The notes under the pieces are model-generated. The model was not told the DNA's origin. It did not search any database and saw nothing but the letters and a program-made list of their open reading frames with translations. This document shows positions 9,072 to 18,462 of a stretch of 64,000 nt of DNA, piece after piece. This DNA is from Hoeflea_A sp965228785. GTDB taxonomy: Bacteria > Pseudomonadota > Alphaproteobacteria > Rhizobiales > Rhizobiaceae. The DNA is taken from positions 1,116,001 through 1,180,000 of the forward strand of contig CBDDIF010000001.1 in assembly GCA_965228785.1 (NCBI GenBank). Reading direction: 5' to 3'. The position numbers and the translations under genes are program-made. Numbering within the stretch: position 1 is the stretch's first letter; the number at the start of each line of letters is the position of its first letter.

Positions 9072-9089
9072 GACCAAACAGATTTGGTC
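9072..9089. promoter_or_regulatory. Palindrome upstream of the GFA gene
   Basis: Perfect inverted repeat GACCAAA - CAGA - TTTGGTC, preceded by TTTTTT. It lies 40 bases after the cpdR stop and 130 bases before the GFA start. No T-tract follows the stem, so an operator is as likely as a terminator. Confidence 0.35.
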
Positions 9090-9143
9090 GAATTGGATGT
9101 TGATCTATAGTTTGGTTGGCTGCACGGGACCCTTGCTCTGAGA

Positions 9144-9157
9144 GCTGATAAATCAGC
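9144..9157. promoter_or_regulatory. Second small palindrome before the GFA gene
   Basis: Inverted repeat GCTGA - TAAA - TCAGC, located 65 bases upstream of the GFA start. It could be a binding site or an mRNA leader hairpin; nothing else supports it. Confidence 0.25.
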
Positions 9158-9221
9158 GGACCCTTCTAGCTGCTGAAGTGTTGAAGGGGATCGGGTAAAG
9201 GATGTGGGAGGAGGCCAATCA

Positions 9222-9632
9222 ATGAAAATAGACGGCGAATGCCACTGTGGAGCTATTGCTTACGAAGCCGAACTTGATCTGGAAACCGTCGGTATCTGTC
9301 ACTGCTCGGACTGTCAGGCACTCTCGGCCTCGTCGTTCAGAACTATTGCAATCGTTGCTGGAGAAAATTTCCAAATCACGAGGGGGAGGCCGAAGGAATA
9401 CGTCAAAATGGGGGACAGCGGTAACCGTCGAGAGCAAGCGTTTTGTTCCGACTGCGGTTCGGGATTGTACGCAACAGATGTTGGCGAAAATCCCGAAGCA
9501 TTTAACATCCGTGTTGGTACCGTTCGGCAGCGCCACCAACTAATCCCGAAGTCGGAGTTCTGGCGACAATCGGCGCTCGCCTGGCTGCCTGAAATCGAAA
9601 CGACAAAAAAGTTCGAAAAGAACCCGAAGTAA
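9222..9632 (+). CDS. GFA / CENP-V family zinc protein
   Basis: A 136-residue protein of the GFA family (glutathione-dependent formaldehyde-activating enzyme-like), which binds zinc with clustered cysteines. The ligand set is complete: C7 and C9 (CHCG), C26, C28 and C31 (CHCSDC), C75 and C78 (CSDCGS). The ATG at 9222 is preceded by a strong GGAGGAGG, so the in-frame GTG at 9204 is not used. Actual substrates of most GFA proteins are unknown; formaldehyde-glutathione chemistry is doubtful for generic members. Confidence 0.85.
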   Translation: MKIDGECHCGAIAYEAELDLETVGICHCSDCQALSASSFRTIAIVAGENFQITRGRPKEYVKMGDSGNRREQAFCSDCGSGLYATDVGENPEAFNIRVGTVRQRHQLIPKSEFWRQSALAWLPEIETTKKFEKNPK

Positions 9633-9794
9633 TCAACGGACCTCCTTCAGCGTCCCATTTGAAATCGCCGTGCGAAGCAAGCCTGTCGCCGATCGGTTGT
9701 TTGACGTAGTGCCTCAATCATCGAAGCTTATGCGGCGCGGTGGGCCTGGCAATAGGTCAACTTTTCGCTTGCCAGGGAGTTAGCCGGTGCTTGA

Positions 9795-11690
9795 TCATTT
9801 CAGCGCGCTCGCCAGTAGATCCGACCGGTCTTGGTGGAGCGGTGGACAGACGGCGAGTACTGACGGCACGTCGGGCAACTGGTCGGCCGCGGCATTCGCC
9901 TTGTCCGCCTCATAACCCCTGCCGCTCGCGCGCAGGCACATTGCCCTCAGTCGGTGAAACAGGCGCTGGTTTGGTTTTGACCCGATCGCTCGATCGATCG
10001 TCGCTTCCGCATCGCGATAATCGCCATTGCAGACTTGCGCGACGGCCAACGGGAACAGCCGGGCGGGAAGCAGCGGATCATTTTCGCTGAGCGCCACATA
10101 CTGGCTGAGAGCAGATACCGCGTGATCGTATTGGCCTGACAGCAGATGACCGAGCCCCAGTGTGTTGAAGGCCAGGGCGTAGTTCGGGTTGATCTCGAGG
10201 GCTCGCTCCCCGTCCTTCAAGGTGGCGGCGGCATCACGTTTGCAACAGGCGTAAAATGTCCCCCGGACGTGATAGATGTAATCGCTGCGGTGTTGGACTT
10301 CCAAAGCCGTGTTGAGGTCTGTTTCAAGTTGCTCCTCGTCGGCAGCTGAAAGGGCTCCACAACCGGCCATCCCCAGCCAAATTCTGATGTTGGCGCGCAT
10401 GGCTAGCGAAGTCGGGCTCTTCGCATCCAGCGCGACGGCGCGATCCATCAGCTTGTTGGCATGCACAAAGCCTTCCACTGTACCGGTGTGAAGCAGGTTG
10501 GCGGCCTTTGACTGAAGCTCGGGGATGCTGAGCCGGTCTTCCGGGATATGAGCCAGGCGTTCTCCGTCGAACGCATTGGTCTGTACACGAATGTTGGTTT
10601 CCGCTTGCGCGACCAGCTCGTCACAGAACGCGAAGGTATCCGAGATGTCGCCGGAGTAGTTCTGCGAAAAAACAGCCCTTGATTGCTCCCCCAGGACCAT
10701 GGAGAGGTTCAAGCGACCTTGATTGCCAGACGTGCGAAGCCGCCCTCGCAATTTGTATGTCGAGGTGTCCGGCTGGCCGACTTGTTCGTCCAGAACCTTT
10801 ATCCCGACGCGCTTTGTCAGTCTGAAAATCAACTGACTTCGCAGGTCCTCAGCCAAGGCCTTTGTGCTCGCGTCATCCGGTGCGTATTCGAATGGCTCAA
10901 TCGCGATGAGCGGAACATCGCTCACCGGATCCTGCTTCGGAGTTTCGCCCGCCTTGGCCTTTCGGTTTGCGGAGTTTCCGGATTGCAATTGATCGAAACA
11001 GGCCGTCGTTTCCGCAGCCGGTTTCACGCCAAGCTCGTTTTGAAGATCATCGCACAAGCGGTGATAGATTTTGGCGGCTTCGAAGGCGGCACCCGATGCT
11101 GCTTTTGACTGCATGGCAAGCCGTGCGGTTACCTCGTCCAACGGATCTTGCTGCAATAACCAGGTGGAAATCTCTTCAGCCTCGGTCACATGACCGTTCT
11201 GCAAGAGTGTCTCGCCGTGTTCGAGCAAAGTTCGTCGCGCCAACTCCCGCAATCGTGCCCGTTCCAGCGCAAGCCAATCGGCGATCCCGCTCTCATTCGG
11301 ATTGAGCGAAGACAAAAAGTCGCCACGGCGAAAAATCTCGGCTGCTTTCCGCAGATCGCCAGCCGCGACCGCTGTTTCAGCCTGCTTGATATCGACACTC
11401 ACGCACTTTTGATTGAGTCGAACCATGTCCCGGTCGATTTCCAACGCGTCTGGGAGGTCTCGAAATGCTCGGCGCAACGCGCTCAAAGCCTGCCTCAGAC
11501 TCTGTCGAGCCTGGTCGTTGAACCGATCGCCCCAAAAAATGGAAATGAGCGTCTCACGGGGGCAGGAGGCGCCCAGGTTGGAGGCGAGATATGCAAGTAG
11601 CGCGGTTTGTTTCACGCCCTGCACATCGACGGCCAGACCCTGAACTTCAAAGTCGCCCAAGCACCGGATTTCAACGGTGTTACCGCTCAT
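9795..11690 (-). CDS. BTAD/SARP-like regulator with TPR repeats
   Basis: A 631-residue transcriptional activator-like protein. The N-terminus (about residues 5-95) fits a SARP-type winged-helix domain (VEIRCLGDFEVQG, RETLISIFWGDR, RQSLRQALSALRRAF). Residues 97-240 form a BTAD helical domain ending DLQNELGVKPAAETT. After a linker comes an adenylate-cyclase-associated type domain (PLIAIEPFEYAPDD to about 390) and then TPR-like helices to the end. Such proteins are cytosolic regulators with unknown ligands. Start: ATG after AGAGG. No obvious target operon flanks it. Confidence 0.75.
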   Translation of the reverse strand: MSGNTVEIRCLGDFEVQGLAVDVQGVKQTALLAYLASNLGASCPRETLISIFWGDRFNDQARQSLRQALSALRRAFRDLPDALEIDRDMVRLNQKCVSVDIKQAETAVAAGDLRKAAEIFRRGDFLSSLNPNESGIADWLALERARLRELARRTLLEHGETLLQNGHVTEAEEISTWLLQQDPLDEVTARLAMQSKAASGAAFEAAKIYHRLCDDLQNELGVKPAAETTACFDQLQSGNSANRKAKAGETPKQDPVSDVPLIAIEPFEYAPDDASTKALAEDLRSQLIFRLTKRVGIKVLDEQVGQPDTSTYKLRGRLRTSGNQGRLNLSMVLGEQSRAVFSQNYSGDISDTFAFCDELVAQAETNIRVQTNAFDGERLAHIPEDRLSIPELQSKAANLLHTGTVEGFVHANKLMDRAVALDAKSPTSLAMRANIRIWLGMAGCGALSAADEEQLETDLNTALEVQHRSDYIYHVRGTFYACCKRDAAATLKDGERALEINPNYALAFNTLGLGHLLSGQYDHAVSALSQYVALSENDPLLPARLFPLAVAQVCNGDYRDAEATIDRAIGSKPNQRLFHRLRAMCLRASGRGYEADKANAAADQLPDVPSVLAVCPPLHQDRSDLLASALK

Positions 11691-12124
11691 GACAACATCC
11701 TCTGATGCGGAGTGTAGTGCACATCTGTGTCGGTTCGGAAGCTGCTGATCAGAGATAACGGACGTTCGGATGCAGAATTGACGATGATTTCACGTTTATG
11801 ATCACCGGACTTCACGGTCACTCTGACGGTTGATGGCGACATTGGCCCGGTTCCAACAATCCAAGCAGGAGCCGATCCAATGAGAATCCATCACCACTTG
11901 TTCAGTTTGCCCCGCCGGATCTCTGAATTTGCCTTTCGGGGACGGTCGGATGTCGTATCCCAATCAATGCCAATGCGACATCGCGCCGAGGTCACCGATG
12001 ATGTGTGGAACGCATTCAGCGTGATCGGGCACGGTGGACCGATAGCAAAAGCTGACCCGCCCCATGTCAAGCATCGGTCAAGGTAGAAAAAGGCGCACAA
12101 CTGGGACCCACGGCTGACTGTTCA
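11691..12124. other. 434-base intergenic region
   Basis: This spacer separates the BTAD regulator from the TIGR02302 gene; both neighbours are on the minus strand. Apart from one weak small open frame on the plus strand it shows no recognised gene, hairpin or repeat. The upstream part should hold the promoter of the BTAD gene. Confidence 0.4.
11880..12086 (+). CDS. Possible small protein, unrecognised
   Basis: A 68-codon frame with a good ribosome binding site (GCAGGAG eight bases before ATG). The product is basic and histidine-rich at the start, without a signal peptide or membrane segment, and is not recognised. A frame of equal length exists on the opposite strand, which weakens the case. 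It may be a decayed remnant. Confidence 0.25.
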   Translation: MRIHHHLFSLPRRISEFAFRGRSDVVSQSMPMRHRAEVTDDVWNAFSVIGHGGPIAKADPPHVKHRSR

Positions 12125-14686
12125 TCAGCGATTGTCGAGCAGGCGCTCCAGGTAGAACCGTTCCATCTCGGGCCGGAACGCGTCACCGAGGCGTTCGCGG
12201 ATGGCTTCAAGAATGCGTCGGGCGCGCTGGATATCGGCCTCTTCCGGCACCTTGACGTTTTCACCGAAATCCGGACCGGTGTTGGCCTGCGGGCGGCCCA
12301 GCGGATCGAGCCGTGACGGTTCGCGATTGGCGGGTCCGGTGTTCGGACCCGGGTTCTGACCCATGGCCTGGCGCATCTGGTTCATCATGGCCTCGGCACC
12401 GCGGCGCAGCGCCTGAAGGGCGCGTCCCTGCTCGCCGACGGCTTCTTCGCCCTCGCCTTCGCCAAGTGCCTTGCCGGCTTCGCCCATGGCCTCACCCGCC
12501 TCGTCGAAGCCCTGGTTCGGCTGCATGCCGAAATTTCTCAGTGCTTCCTGAAGCTCGCCGAGCTGTTGCTGCAACTGCTCCTGCTGTTCGCGCAGGTCCC
12601 GCAGCGCCTGGCGCAATTCTTCCTCGGTCATCTGCTGGTCGCCGCCGGGCTGCTGTTGCTGCTGCTGGTTCTGACCCTGCTGACGCTCCGGGTTCTGGTA
12701 GAAATCCTGCCGACGCTGTTCCTGCAGCATCTGCTCCAGATCGAAGGTGCGCTCCATGAGCTGCTGCTGTTGCTGCATCAGTTCGCCAAGCCTGTCCATC
12801 TGCTGGCGCATCGGATTATCGCCCTGCTGCTGCTGTTGCTGGCCCATCTGCAGGTTGTTCATCATGCGCTGCAGCTCGGACAGCAATTGCTGAGCCTGAT
12901 CCCGTGCGCCGGACTGGGCGAGGTTCTCGATCTGGTCGAGCATGCGATCGAGGTCATTCTGGCGCAGCATGTTCTGCAGCGCGTTCGGCGGGATCTCCGC
13001 CATCATGTCCTGCTGCATGTTCTGGGCGAGCGCCTGCAGAAACTCCTGCATCGCCTCGCGCAATTCGTCCATCAGAGCCTGGATCTGCTCGTCCGTCGCG
13101 CCGTTTTGCAGGGCCTCTGAAAGTGCCCGCTGGGCCTCCCGCAAACGCCGTTCGGCAAAGGAGAGGTCGCCATCCTCGATGCCGAGAGCGATGTCCCAGA
13201 GGTAGTCGGCCGCATCGCGATACATATCGTCGTTGAACGATTGCTTGATGCGGGTGCGGGCGGATTTGATCAGCAGGTAATGGGTCGAGTTCTTGATCGT
13301 TTCCTCGGGCGCCAGCGTGATGGCGTCGTTGAGGTCGATCACCCGGTCGACCCGGTTGGTGTCGAGGGCAAGCACCTGACGCTGCTCCGCGACGGACCCG
13401 GCCAGAAGATTGTGGAAATACTTTCCGGGCAGGTCCATCTCAATCGTTTCGCTGCGACCCATCTGGCCGATGGAGTCCTCGGCAACCAGCGTGATCCGAA
13501 CCGGCATTCCGGCCATCGGGTGTTCCGTCAGGTTACGGCTCTCGCGGGCCTTGCGTTCACGCGCGCCGGACCGCGGCAGCGTCAGCGGATATTCCGGCGG
13601 ATCGTAAAGCGCATTGGCATCGGGCGATGGTTCGTCGACCGGCAGGATTTCCGCATAGGCGCGCTCCGTGCCGTAGTCGTCGTTGACCGTGAAGGTGATT
13701 TCCAGGGCGCCGTTGACAGCACGACTGGGCCTGCCGTCAAAGGCGATGACGGGGCCCGTGTCCGGGACGAGCGTGAAACGCCAGCTTTCAACCGTCGCCT
13801 CGTTCTGGCGTACAACGAGCGAACCGGCGGCTTCGGGCGTATAGTTGAAGCTGCGGGGGTTCAGCCCCGACATGGCACTGGTGATTTCCTCGTCGGAGGC
13901 CTGCATGGCAATGTCGGAATCGTCGGTGCGGAAGATCACGTCCTCCGTTCCGGTGCCTCCGACGATGCGCACCAGCATTTCGCTGCCCTCCGGCACCGCG
14001 ATCGTTTCCGGCAGTCCGGTGGTCGTTCCGGTCAGGAAAATCGGCGCCTTGCCGGTGTATTTGGGCGGTGTGACCCAGGCATCGATACGCACGCCAGCCA
14101 CCTCCGGTGGCTGCTCGTGGCTGCGGAATGCATCGCCGATCAGGCCGGAGCCATTGGAGAAGGAAAAGCTGAAGGCAGTGACCAGAAGCAACGCAACGAA
14201 CACCCGGACCCCGAACGGATCGAGTTTCGGTGTCGATGGTTGTGGTGCGCTGGCCCGGATCTGCCGGACCTTGTCTGCCATCCGCGCCTGGTGACGCCGC
14301 CACAAGGCACGGGCAAAATCATCGCCCTGTTCCAGTTTGTCCGACTGGACAGCCAGAGCCTGGTGAATGATCTTGTTGTCCCGTTCCAGGCGCCGGAGGG
14401 CCTCCGCGCCCTGCGGCATGCGCAGGCTGCGCAATGGGAACAGCGATCCAACCAGCAAAATGGCGAAGAGTGCCAGCGAAACGATTCGCAGCCAATCCGG
14501 TACAGCGCGGAAATAACCGAACCAGGACAGTGCCACGAACAGTGCCACAACGCCGATCACAGGCAGCAGCCTTGGCCACAGCCGTTCAAATAGAATGACA
14601 CCACGCATGGTGCGGATTTTGGCCGCTATGCGTCGTCTCAGTGTCTCGCCGGTACGTACTGCCTGCTCGTCCGCATCCTCGGTCAT
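12125..14686 (-). CDS. TIGR02302 / DUF4175 family membrane protein
   Basis: An 853-residue alphaproteobacterial protein of unknown function (TIGR02302, DUF4175). Two hydrophobic segments lie near the N-terminus (about residues 38-55 and 66-82) and another near 160-175, followed by a large beta-rich region (about 200-430). The segment from about 480 to 780 is helical, predicted coiled-coil and extremely Gln-rich (runs such as QQQQQQ), with periodic LxxxMxQ patterns. It lies directly upstream of or beside lysA-lptM-argH, as in many Hyphomicrobiales. The start has AGAGG about ten bases upstream. Confidence 0.82.
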   Translation of the reverse strand: MTEDADEQAVRTGETLRRRIAAKIRTMRGVILFERLWPRLLPVIGVVALFVALSWFGYFRAVPDWLRIVSLALFAILLVGSLFPLRSLRMPQGAEALRRLERDNKIIHQALAVQSDKLEQGDDFARALWRRHQARMADKVRQIRASAPQPSTPKLDPFGVRVFVALLLVTAFSFSFSNGSGLIGDAFRSHEQPPEVAGVRIDAWVTPPKYTGKAPIFLTGTTTGLPETIAVPEGSEMLVRIVGGTGTEDVIFRTDDSDIAMQASDEEITSAMSGLNPRSFNYTPEAAGSLVVRQNEATVESWRFTLVPDTGPVIAFDGRPSRAVNGALEITFTVNDDYGTERAYAEILPVDEPSPDANALYDPPEYPLTLPRSGARERKARESRNLTEHPMAGMPVRITLVAEDSIGQMGRSETIEMDLPGKYFHNLLAGSVAEQRQVLALDTNRVDRVIDLNDAITLAPEETIKNSTHYLLIKSARTRIKQSFNDDMYRDAADYLWDIALGIEDGDLSFAERRLREAQRALSEALQNGATDEQIQALMDELREAMQEFLQALAQNMQQDMMAEIPPNALQNMLRQNDLDRMLDQIENLAQSGARDQAQQLLSELQRMMNNLQMGQQQQQQGDNPMRQQMDRLGELMQQQQQLMERTFDLEQMLQEQRRQDFYQNPERQQGQNQQQQQQPGGDQQMTEEELRQALRDLREQQEQLQQQLGELQEALRNFGMQPNQGFDEAGEAMGEAGKALGEGEGEEAVGEQGRALQALRRGAEAMMNQMRQAMGQNPGPNTGPANREPSRLDPLGRPQANTGPDFGENVKVPEEADIQRARRILEAIRERLGDAFRPEMERFYLERLLDNR

Positions 14687-14815
14687 GGGCGCTCGCCTCT
14701 AATCCGGATCATCGGTTCAAGATAGCATTGTTTGCGGCAAAGGCGAGACACCGCAACAAATTGTGAGATTTGGCGGGTTTTGCGCCGACCCTTTCCACAC
14801 CTCACGAGCGTCCGC

Positions 14816-16096
14816 TTATTGCGCTGCTTCCGCCAGCCAGTCTGGAATGGAATCGAGCCCAATCAGTTGCTCGTAGGTGGTGCGGGGGCGCACAATGTGG
14901 AATTCGTCGCCGCGCACCAGAACCTCGGGTACCAGCAGACGGCTGTTATAGGTCGAGGACTGAACCGCCCCATAGGCGCCGGCGCTGCCGATGGCGATCA
15001 GATCGCCGGATTGCAGCAAAGGCATGTCACGGTCCAGGGCGATGTAATCGCCGGTTTCGCAAACCGGGCCAACGATGTCGGCGTGCACATGCGGCGTATC
15101 CGCGGGCGGTAGGGCCACCGGGCGAATGTCATGCCAAGCCTCATAGAGTGTCGGGCGAATCAGGTCATTCATGGCCGCGTCGACGACGAAGAAGCTCTTT
15201 GAGCCGCCGTCTTTTACGTAAAGCAATTCACTGACCAGGATTCCAGCATTGCCAGCGATCATGCGGCCGGGTTCGAAAATGACCTGGCAATCAAGCGTTT
15301 TGACCTGTTCGAGGACAACATCGGCATAGGCACGAGGATCGGGCGGCGGATCGTTGTCGGCCCGGTAAGGGATGCCCAGTCCGCCGCCAACGTCGATATG
15401 AGTGATTTCGTGGCCGGCACGGCGCAACCTGCCGACCAGCTCCTGCAGCAGCCGAAACGCATCGCTATAGGGCTGCAGGTCGGTGATCTGGCTGCCGATA
15501 TGCATGTCGATGCCGGTGGCGCGAATTCCCGGCAATTCGGCGGCCCGGGCGTAGACGGCATCGGCGCGGGTCCAGGAAATCCCGAACTTGTTCTCCTTCT
15601 TGCCCGTCGAAATTTTTGCATGGGTACGTGCATCGACGTCCGGATTGATGCGGAACGACACTGGAGCCACCTTGCCGGCCTTCAAGGCGCGGGCGTTGAC
15701 GAGTTCCAGCTCCGGTTCCGATTCGACGTTGAAGCAGAGAATTCCGGCCTCGAGAGCCGCATCCATCTCGGCTGCAGTCTTGCCGACGCCGGAAAAGACG
15801 ATCTTGTTTCCCGGAATTCCGGCCGCCAGTGCCCGCCGCATTTCGCCTTCCGAGACGACATCGGCTCCGGCGCCGAGGGACGCCAGGGTCGCCAGAACGC
15901 CCTGATTGGAGTTGGCCTTCATGGCATAGCAGACAAGCGCATCGATATCGGCAAAAGCGTCCGCAAACACCCGGTAATGGCGCTCCAGAGTCGCTGTCGA
16001 GTAACAGTAGAATGGCGTGCCAACGGCCCCGGCAATGTCGGGAACGGCCACATCCTCGGCGTAAAGAACGCCGTCACGATAATCGAAATGGTTCAC
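14816..16096 (-). CDS. lysA: Diaminopimelate decarboxylase
   Basis: A 426-residue PLP enzyme that decarboxylates meso-diaminopimelate to L-lysine, the last step of the pathway. The PLP lysine is in VCYAMKANSN (about residue 59). The HIGSQI motif, GGGLGIPY and EPGRMIAGNAG are all present, as is the C-terminal CETGDY active-site cysteine region. Length is normal. It follows lptM by 11 bases on the same strand and forms a lysA-lptM-argH unit. Confidence 0.94.
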   Translation of the reverse strand: MNHFDYRDGVLYAEDVAVPDIAGAVGTPFYCYSTATLERHYRVFADAFADIDALVCYAMKANSNQGVLATLASLGAGADVVSEGEMRRALAAGIPGNKIVFSGVGKTAAEMDAALEAGILCFNVESEPELELVNARALKAGKVAPVSFRINPDVDARTHAKISTGKKENKFGISWTRADAVYARAAELPGIRATGIDMHIGSQITDLQPYSDAFRLLQELVGRLRRAGHEITHIDVGGGLGIPYRADNDPPPDPRAYADVVLEQVKTLDCQVIFEPGRMIAGNAGILVSELLYVKDGGSKSFFVVDAAMNDLIRPTLYEAWHDIRPVALPPADTPHVHADIVGPVCETGDYIALDRDMPLLQSGDLIAIGSAGAYGAVQSSTYNSRLLVPEVLVRGDEFHIVRPRTTYEQLIGLDSIPDWLAEAAQ

Positions 16097-16107
16097 GGCG
16101 GTGGACT

Positions 16108-16299
16108 CTATTCAATCAGCGGATCGAGGATAAAGCGTCGGTTTTTCGCCTTTTCCTCCTGCTCGTCCGCGTTTTCTTCCGTCTGGCTGACCGGTCCCGA
16201 TTGCGGAATGTCCAGTGGACCCTGTCGGCCGCACCCGGACAGCACCAGGGCGGCCAGAAAGGCAAGGGTCGCGGCTTTGGCGGCACGGTTGGCTGTCAT
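16108..16299 (-). CDS. lptM: Small lipoprotein, LptM/YifL-like
   Basis: A 63-residue lipoprotein. The chosen ATG (16299) gives a signal peptide with a basic start (MTANRAAKAA), a hydrophobic core and the lipobox LSGC followed by GRQGPLDIP, the hallmark of LptM/YifL, an assembly factor for the LPS transporter LptD. The rest is a Glu/Lys-rich tail. An upstream in-frame start (16392) would put a charged region before the signal peptide and is rejected. The position between argH and lysA is typical. Confidence 0.85.
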   Translation of the reverse strand: MTANRAAKAATLAFLAALVLSGCGRQGPLDIPQSGPVSQTEENADEQEEKAKNRRFILDPLIE

Positions 16300-16373
16300 C
16301 GGGTTTGCCTGTGTTGGTCGGTCTTGCGGTGGTTGTAGCCGAGTTGGGCGCACTTGTGCACCCTGTTTGAAGA

Positions 16374-17762
16374 CTACAGGTGTTTTCGCCACCAGGCGAC
16401 TTGCTGACGGACCTGTTCTGGCGCCGTGCCGCCGAAGCTGGTGCGGCTGGCGACCGACGCCTCGACCGTCAAAACGGCATAGACATTGTCCGTGATGGCG
16501 CTGTTGATTGCCTGCAGGTCGGCCAGTGCCAGGTCGGACAGGTCACAGCCTTTCTTCTCGGCGAGCGCCACGGCCGCGCCGGTCACGTGGTGAGCCTCGC
16601 GGAACGGCAAACCGGCTTCACGGACCAGCCAGTCGGCGAGATCGGTGGCTGTGGAGTAGCCGGCGCCGGCTGCAGCCTTCATGCTGTCTCCCGAGACTGC
16701 CAGGTCGCTGACCATTCCGGTCATGGCGGCGATTGCCAATTCCAGCGTCTCTGCGGCGTCGAAGACCTGTTCCTTGTCTTCCTGCATGTCCTTGGAATAG
16801 GCGAGCGGCAGACCCTTCATCACCGTTAGCAAGGCGATGAGGGCACCGTTGAGGCGGCCTGTTTTGGCGCGCACCAGCTCGGCGGCATCCGGGTTCTTCT
16901 TCTGTGGCATGATCGAAGAGCCGGTGGAGAAGGAATCGGAGAGCCGGATGAAACCGAATTGCGGCGTCGACCAGATGACGATTTCCTCGGCAAGTCGTGA
17001 CAGGTGGGTGCCGCAAATCGAGGCGAGAGACAGGAACTCCAGCGCGAAGTCCCGGTCCGAGACCGTGTCGATGGAGTTGCGCGTCGGGCCGGCAAACCCG
17101 AGCGACTTTGCCGTCTGGTCGCGATCGATCGGGAAGCCGGTGCCGGCGAGGGCGGCTGCTCCGAGCGGGCATTCATCCAGCCGCGCCAGCGCGTCCCGCG
17201 CACGGGAGCGGTCGCGGCCGAACATTTCGACATAGGCCATGCAGTGATGGCCGAAGGTTACAGGCTGGGCCGTCTGCAGATGGGTAAAGCCCGGCATCAC
17301 CGTGTCGGCGTGCTCTTCGGCCCGGTCGAGAAATGCGCCGATCAGCCTCGTCAACGCAGCGTCCGTCGCCTCCAGGGTCGAGCGCACCCACATGCGGAAA
17401 TCCAGGGCGACCTGATCGTTGCGCGAGCGGGCCGTATGCAGGCGGCCAGCGGCCGGACCGATCAAATCGGCCAGGCGCGCTTCGATGTTCATGTGAATGT
17501 CTTCCAGCCGCCGCGAGAATTCAAATCCGCCTTTTTCGATTTCTGACAATATCGTGTTCAGGCCCTGCGCAATCTTGTCACCGTCCTCGGCCGAAATTAT
17601 GTGAGTATCGACGAGCATGGCCGCATGGGCCAGCGAGCCCTGGATGTCCTGGACGTAGAGCTTCTTGTCGAAATCGATCGACGCATTGATCTCTTCCATG
17701 ATGGCGTCGGGGCCCGAAGCGAAGCGTCCGCCCCACATCTGGTTGGAGGTTTTGCCGGTCAT
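16374..17762 (-). CDS. argH: Argininosuccinate lyase
   Basis: A 462-residue enzyme of the fumarase/aspartase superfamily that splits argininosuccinate to arginine and fumarate. The signature GSSIMPQKKNPD carries the catalytic serine. HTARSRNDQ and FTHLQTAQP are further family blocks. The start MTGKTSNQMWGGRF at 17762 is chosen because WGGRF is the conserved N-terminus; the open frame continues to 17903 but then overlaps the divergent tlpA-like gene. Confidence 0.95.
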   Translation of the reverse strand: MTGKTSNQMWGGRFASGPDAIMEEINASIDFDKKLYVQDIQGSLAHAAMLVDTHIISAEDGDKIAQGLNTILSEIEKGGFEFSRRLEDIHMNIEARLADLIGPAAGRLHTARSRNDQVALDFRMWVRSTLEATDAALTRLIGAFLDRAEEHADTVMPGFTHLQTAQPVTFGHHCMAYVEMFGRDRSRARDALARLDECPLGAAALAGTGFPIDRDQTAKSLGFAGPTRNSIDTVSDRDFALEFLSLASICGTHLSRLAEEIVIWSTPQFGFIRLSDSFSTGSSIMPQKKNPDAAELVRAKTGRLNGALIALLTVMKGLPLAYSKDMQEDKEQVFDAAETLELAIAAMTGMVSDLAVSGDSMKAAAGAGYSTATDLADWLVREAGLPFREAHHVTGAAVALAEKKGCDLSDLALADLQAINSAITDNVYAVLTVEASVASRTSFGGTAPEQVRQQVAWWRKHL

Positions 17763-17790
17763 GACTGATTGAACTCCGGAGACGACATAC

Positions 17791-18462
17791 ATGTCGGAAC
17801 AGAAAAACAGGGGCGTGTCGCTGAAAATCGTCGGTATTGCCGTCGTTCTCGCCGCGCTCGCCGGTGTCGGTGCGGTATACGTGAACGGCATGCGGTCTGG
17901 CAATATGGCGCAGGTCGCCGATGCTTCCGGCGAAAGCTGCTCCGCAACGCTGGCGCTTGCCGAAACGATCCAGCCGCTGGCAACCGGTCAGGTCGCGGCC
18001 ATGGCTTCGGCCACGGATGTGACGTCGCTACAGTCGCTGGCCTTCGCAGGGCCGGAAGGCGAGGCGATGACGCTGGGCGATATGTCCGGCAAGACCGTTC
18101 TGGTCAACCTGTGGGCCACCTGGTGCGCGCCGTGCCGCGAGGAAATGCCGGCTCTCGATGAATTGCAGGCGGAGCTCGGCGGTGACGATTTCGAGGTGGT
18201 GGCCATCAACATCGATGGTGGCGACGACACCAAACCGAAGAAGTTCCTCAACGACATCAGCGTTTCGAACCTCGGTTACTATCGCGACAACACGATGGGC
18301 GTCTTCAACACGCTGAAAAAGGATGGGCTCGCTTTCGGCCTGCCGGTCACGCTACTGGTGGATGACAAGGGGTGTCTGCTTTCCAGCATGAACGGCCCGG
18401 CCCACTGGTCGAGCGAGGATGCGAAAACCTACATTCGCGGCGCGTTGAAGCGCGAAAGTTAG
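17791..18462 (+). CDS. tlpA: TlpA-like membrane-anchored thioredoxin
   Basis: A 223-residue periplasmic thioredoxin tethered by one N-terminal helix (about residues 10-30). The redox motif is WATWCAPCREEMP, the TlpA/ResA signature. TlpA proteins reduce copper-binding sites and help cytochrome oxidase assembly. Two extra cysteines (in GESCSATL and DKGCLLS) are also present. It is divergent from argH with only 28 bases between the starts. Its stop overlaps the end of the broken LysR gene on the other strand. Confidence 0.9.
   Translation: MSEQKNRGVSLKIVGIAVVLAALAGVGAVYVNGMRSGNMAQVADASGESCSATLALAETIQPLATGQVAAMASATDVTSLQSLAFAGPEGEAMTLGDMSGKTVLVNLWATWCAPCREEMPALDELQAELGGDDFEVVAINIDGGDDTKPKKFLNDISVSNLGYYRDNTMGVFNTLKKDGLAFGLPVTLLVDDKGCLLSSMNGPAHWSSEDAKTYIRGALKRES

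Noticed and set aside
13241..14593. 450-codon plus-strand frame inside the TIGR02302 gene
   Set aside because: Antisense shadow; no domain, no ribosome site, and the opposite strand is a recognised family.
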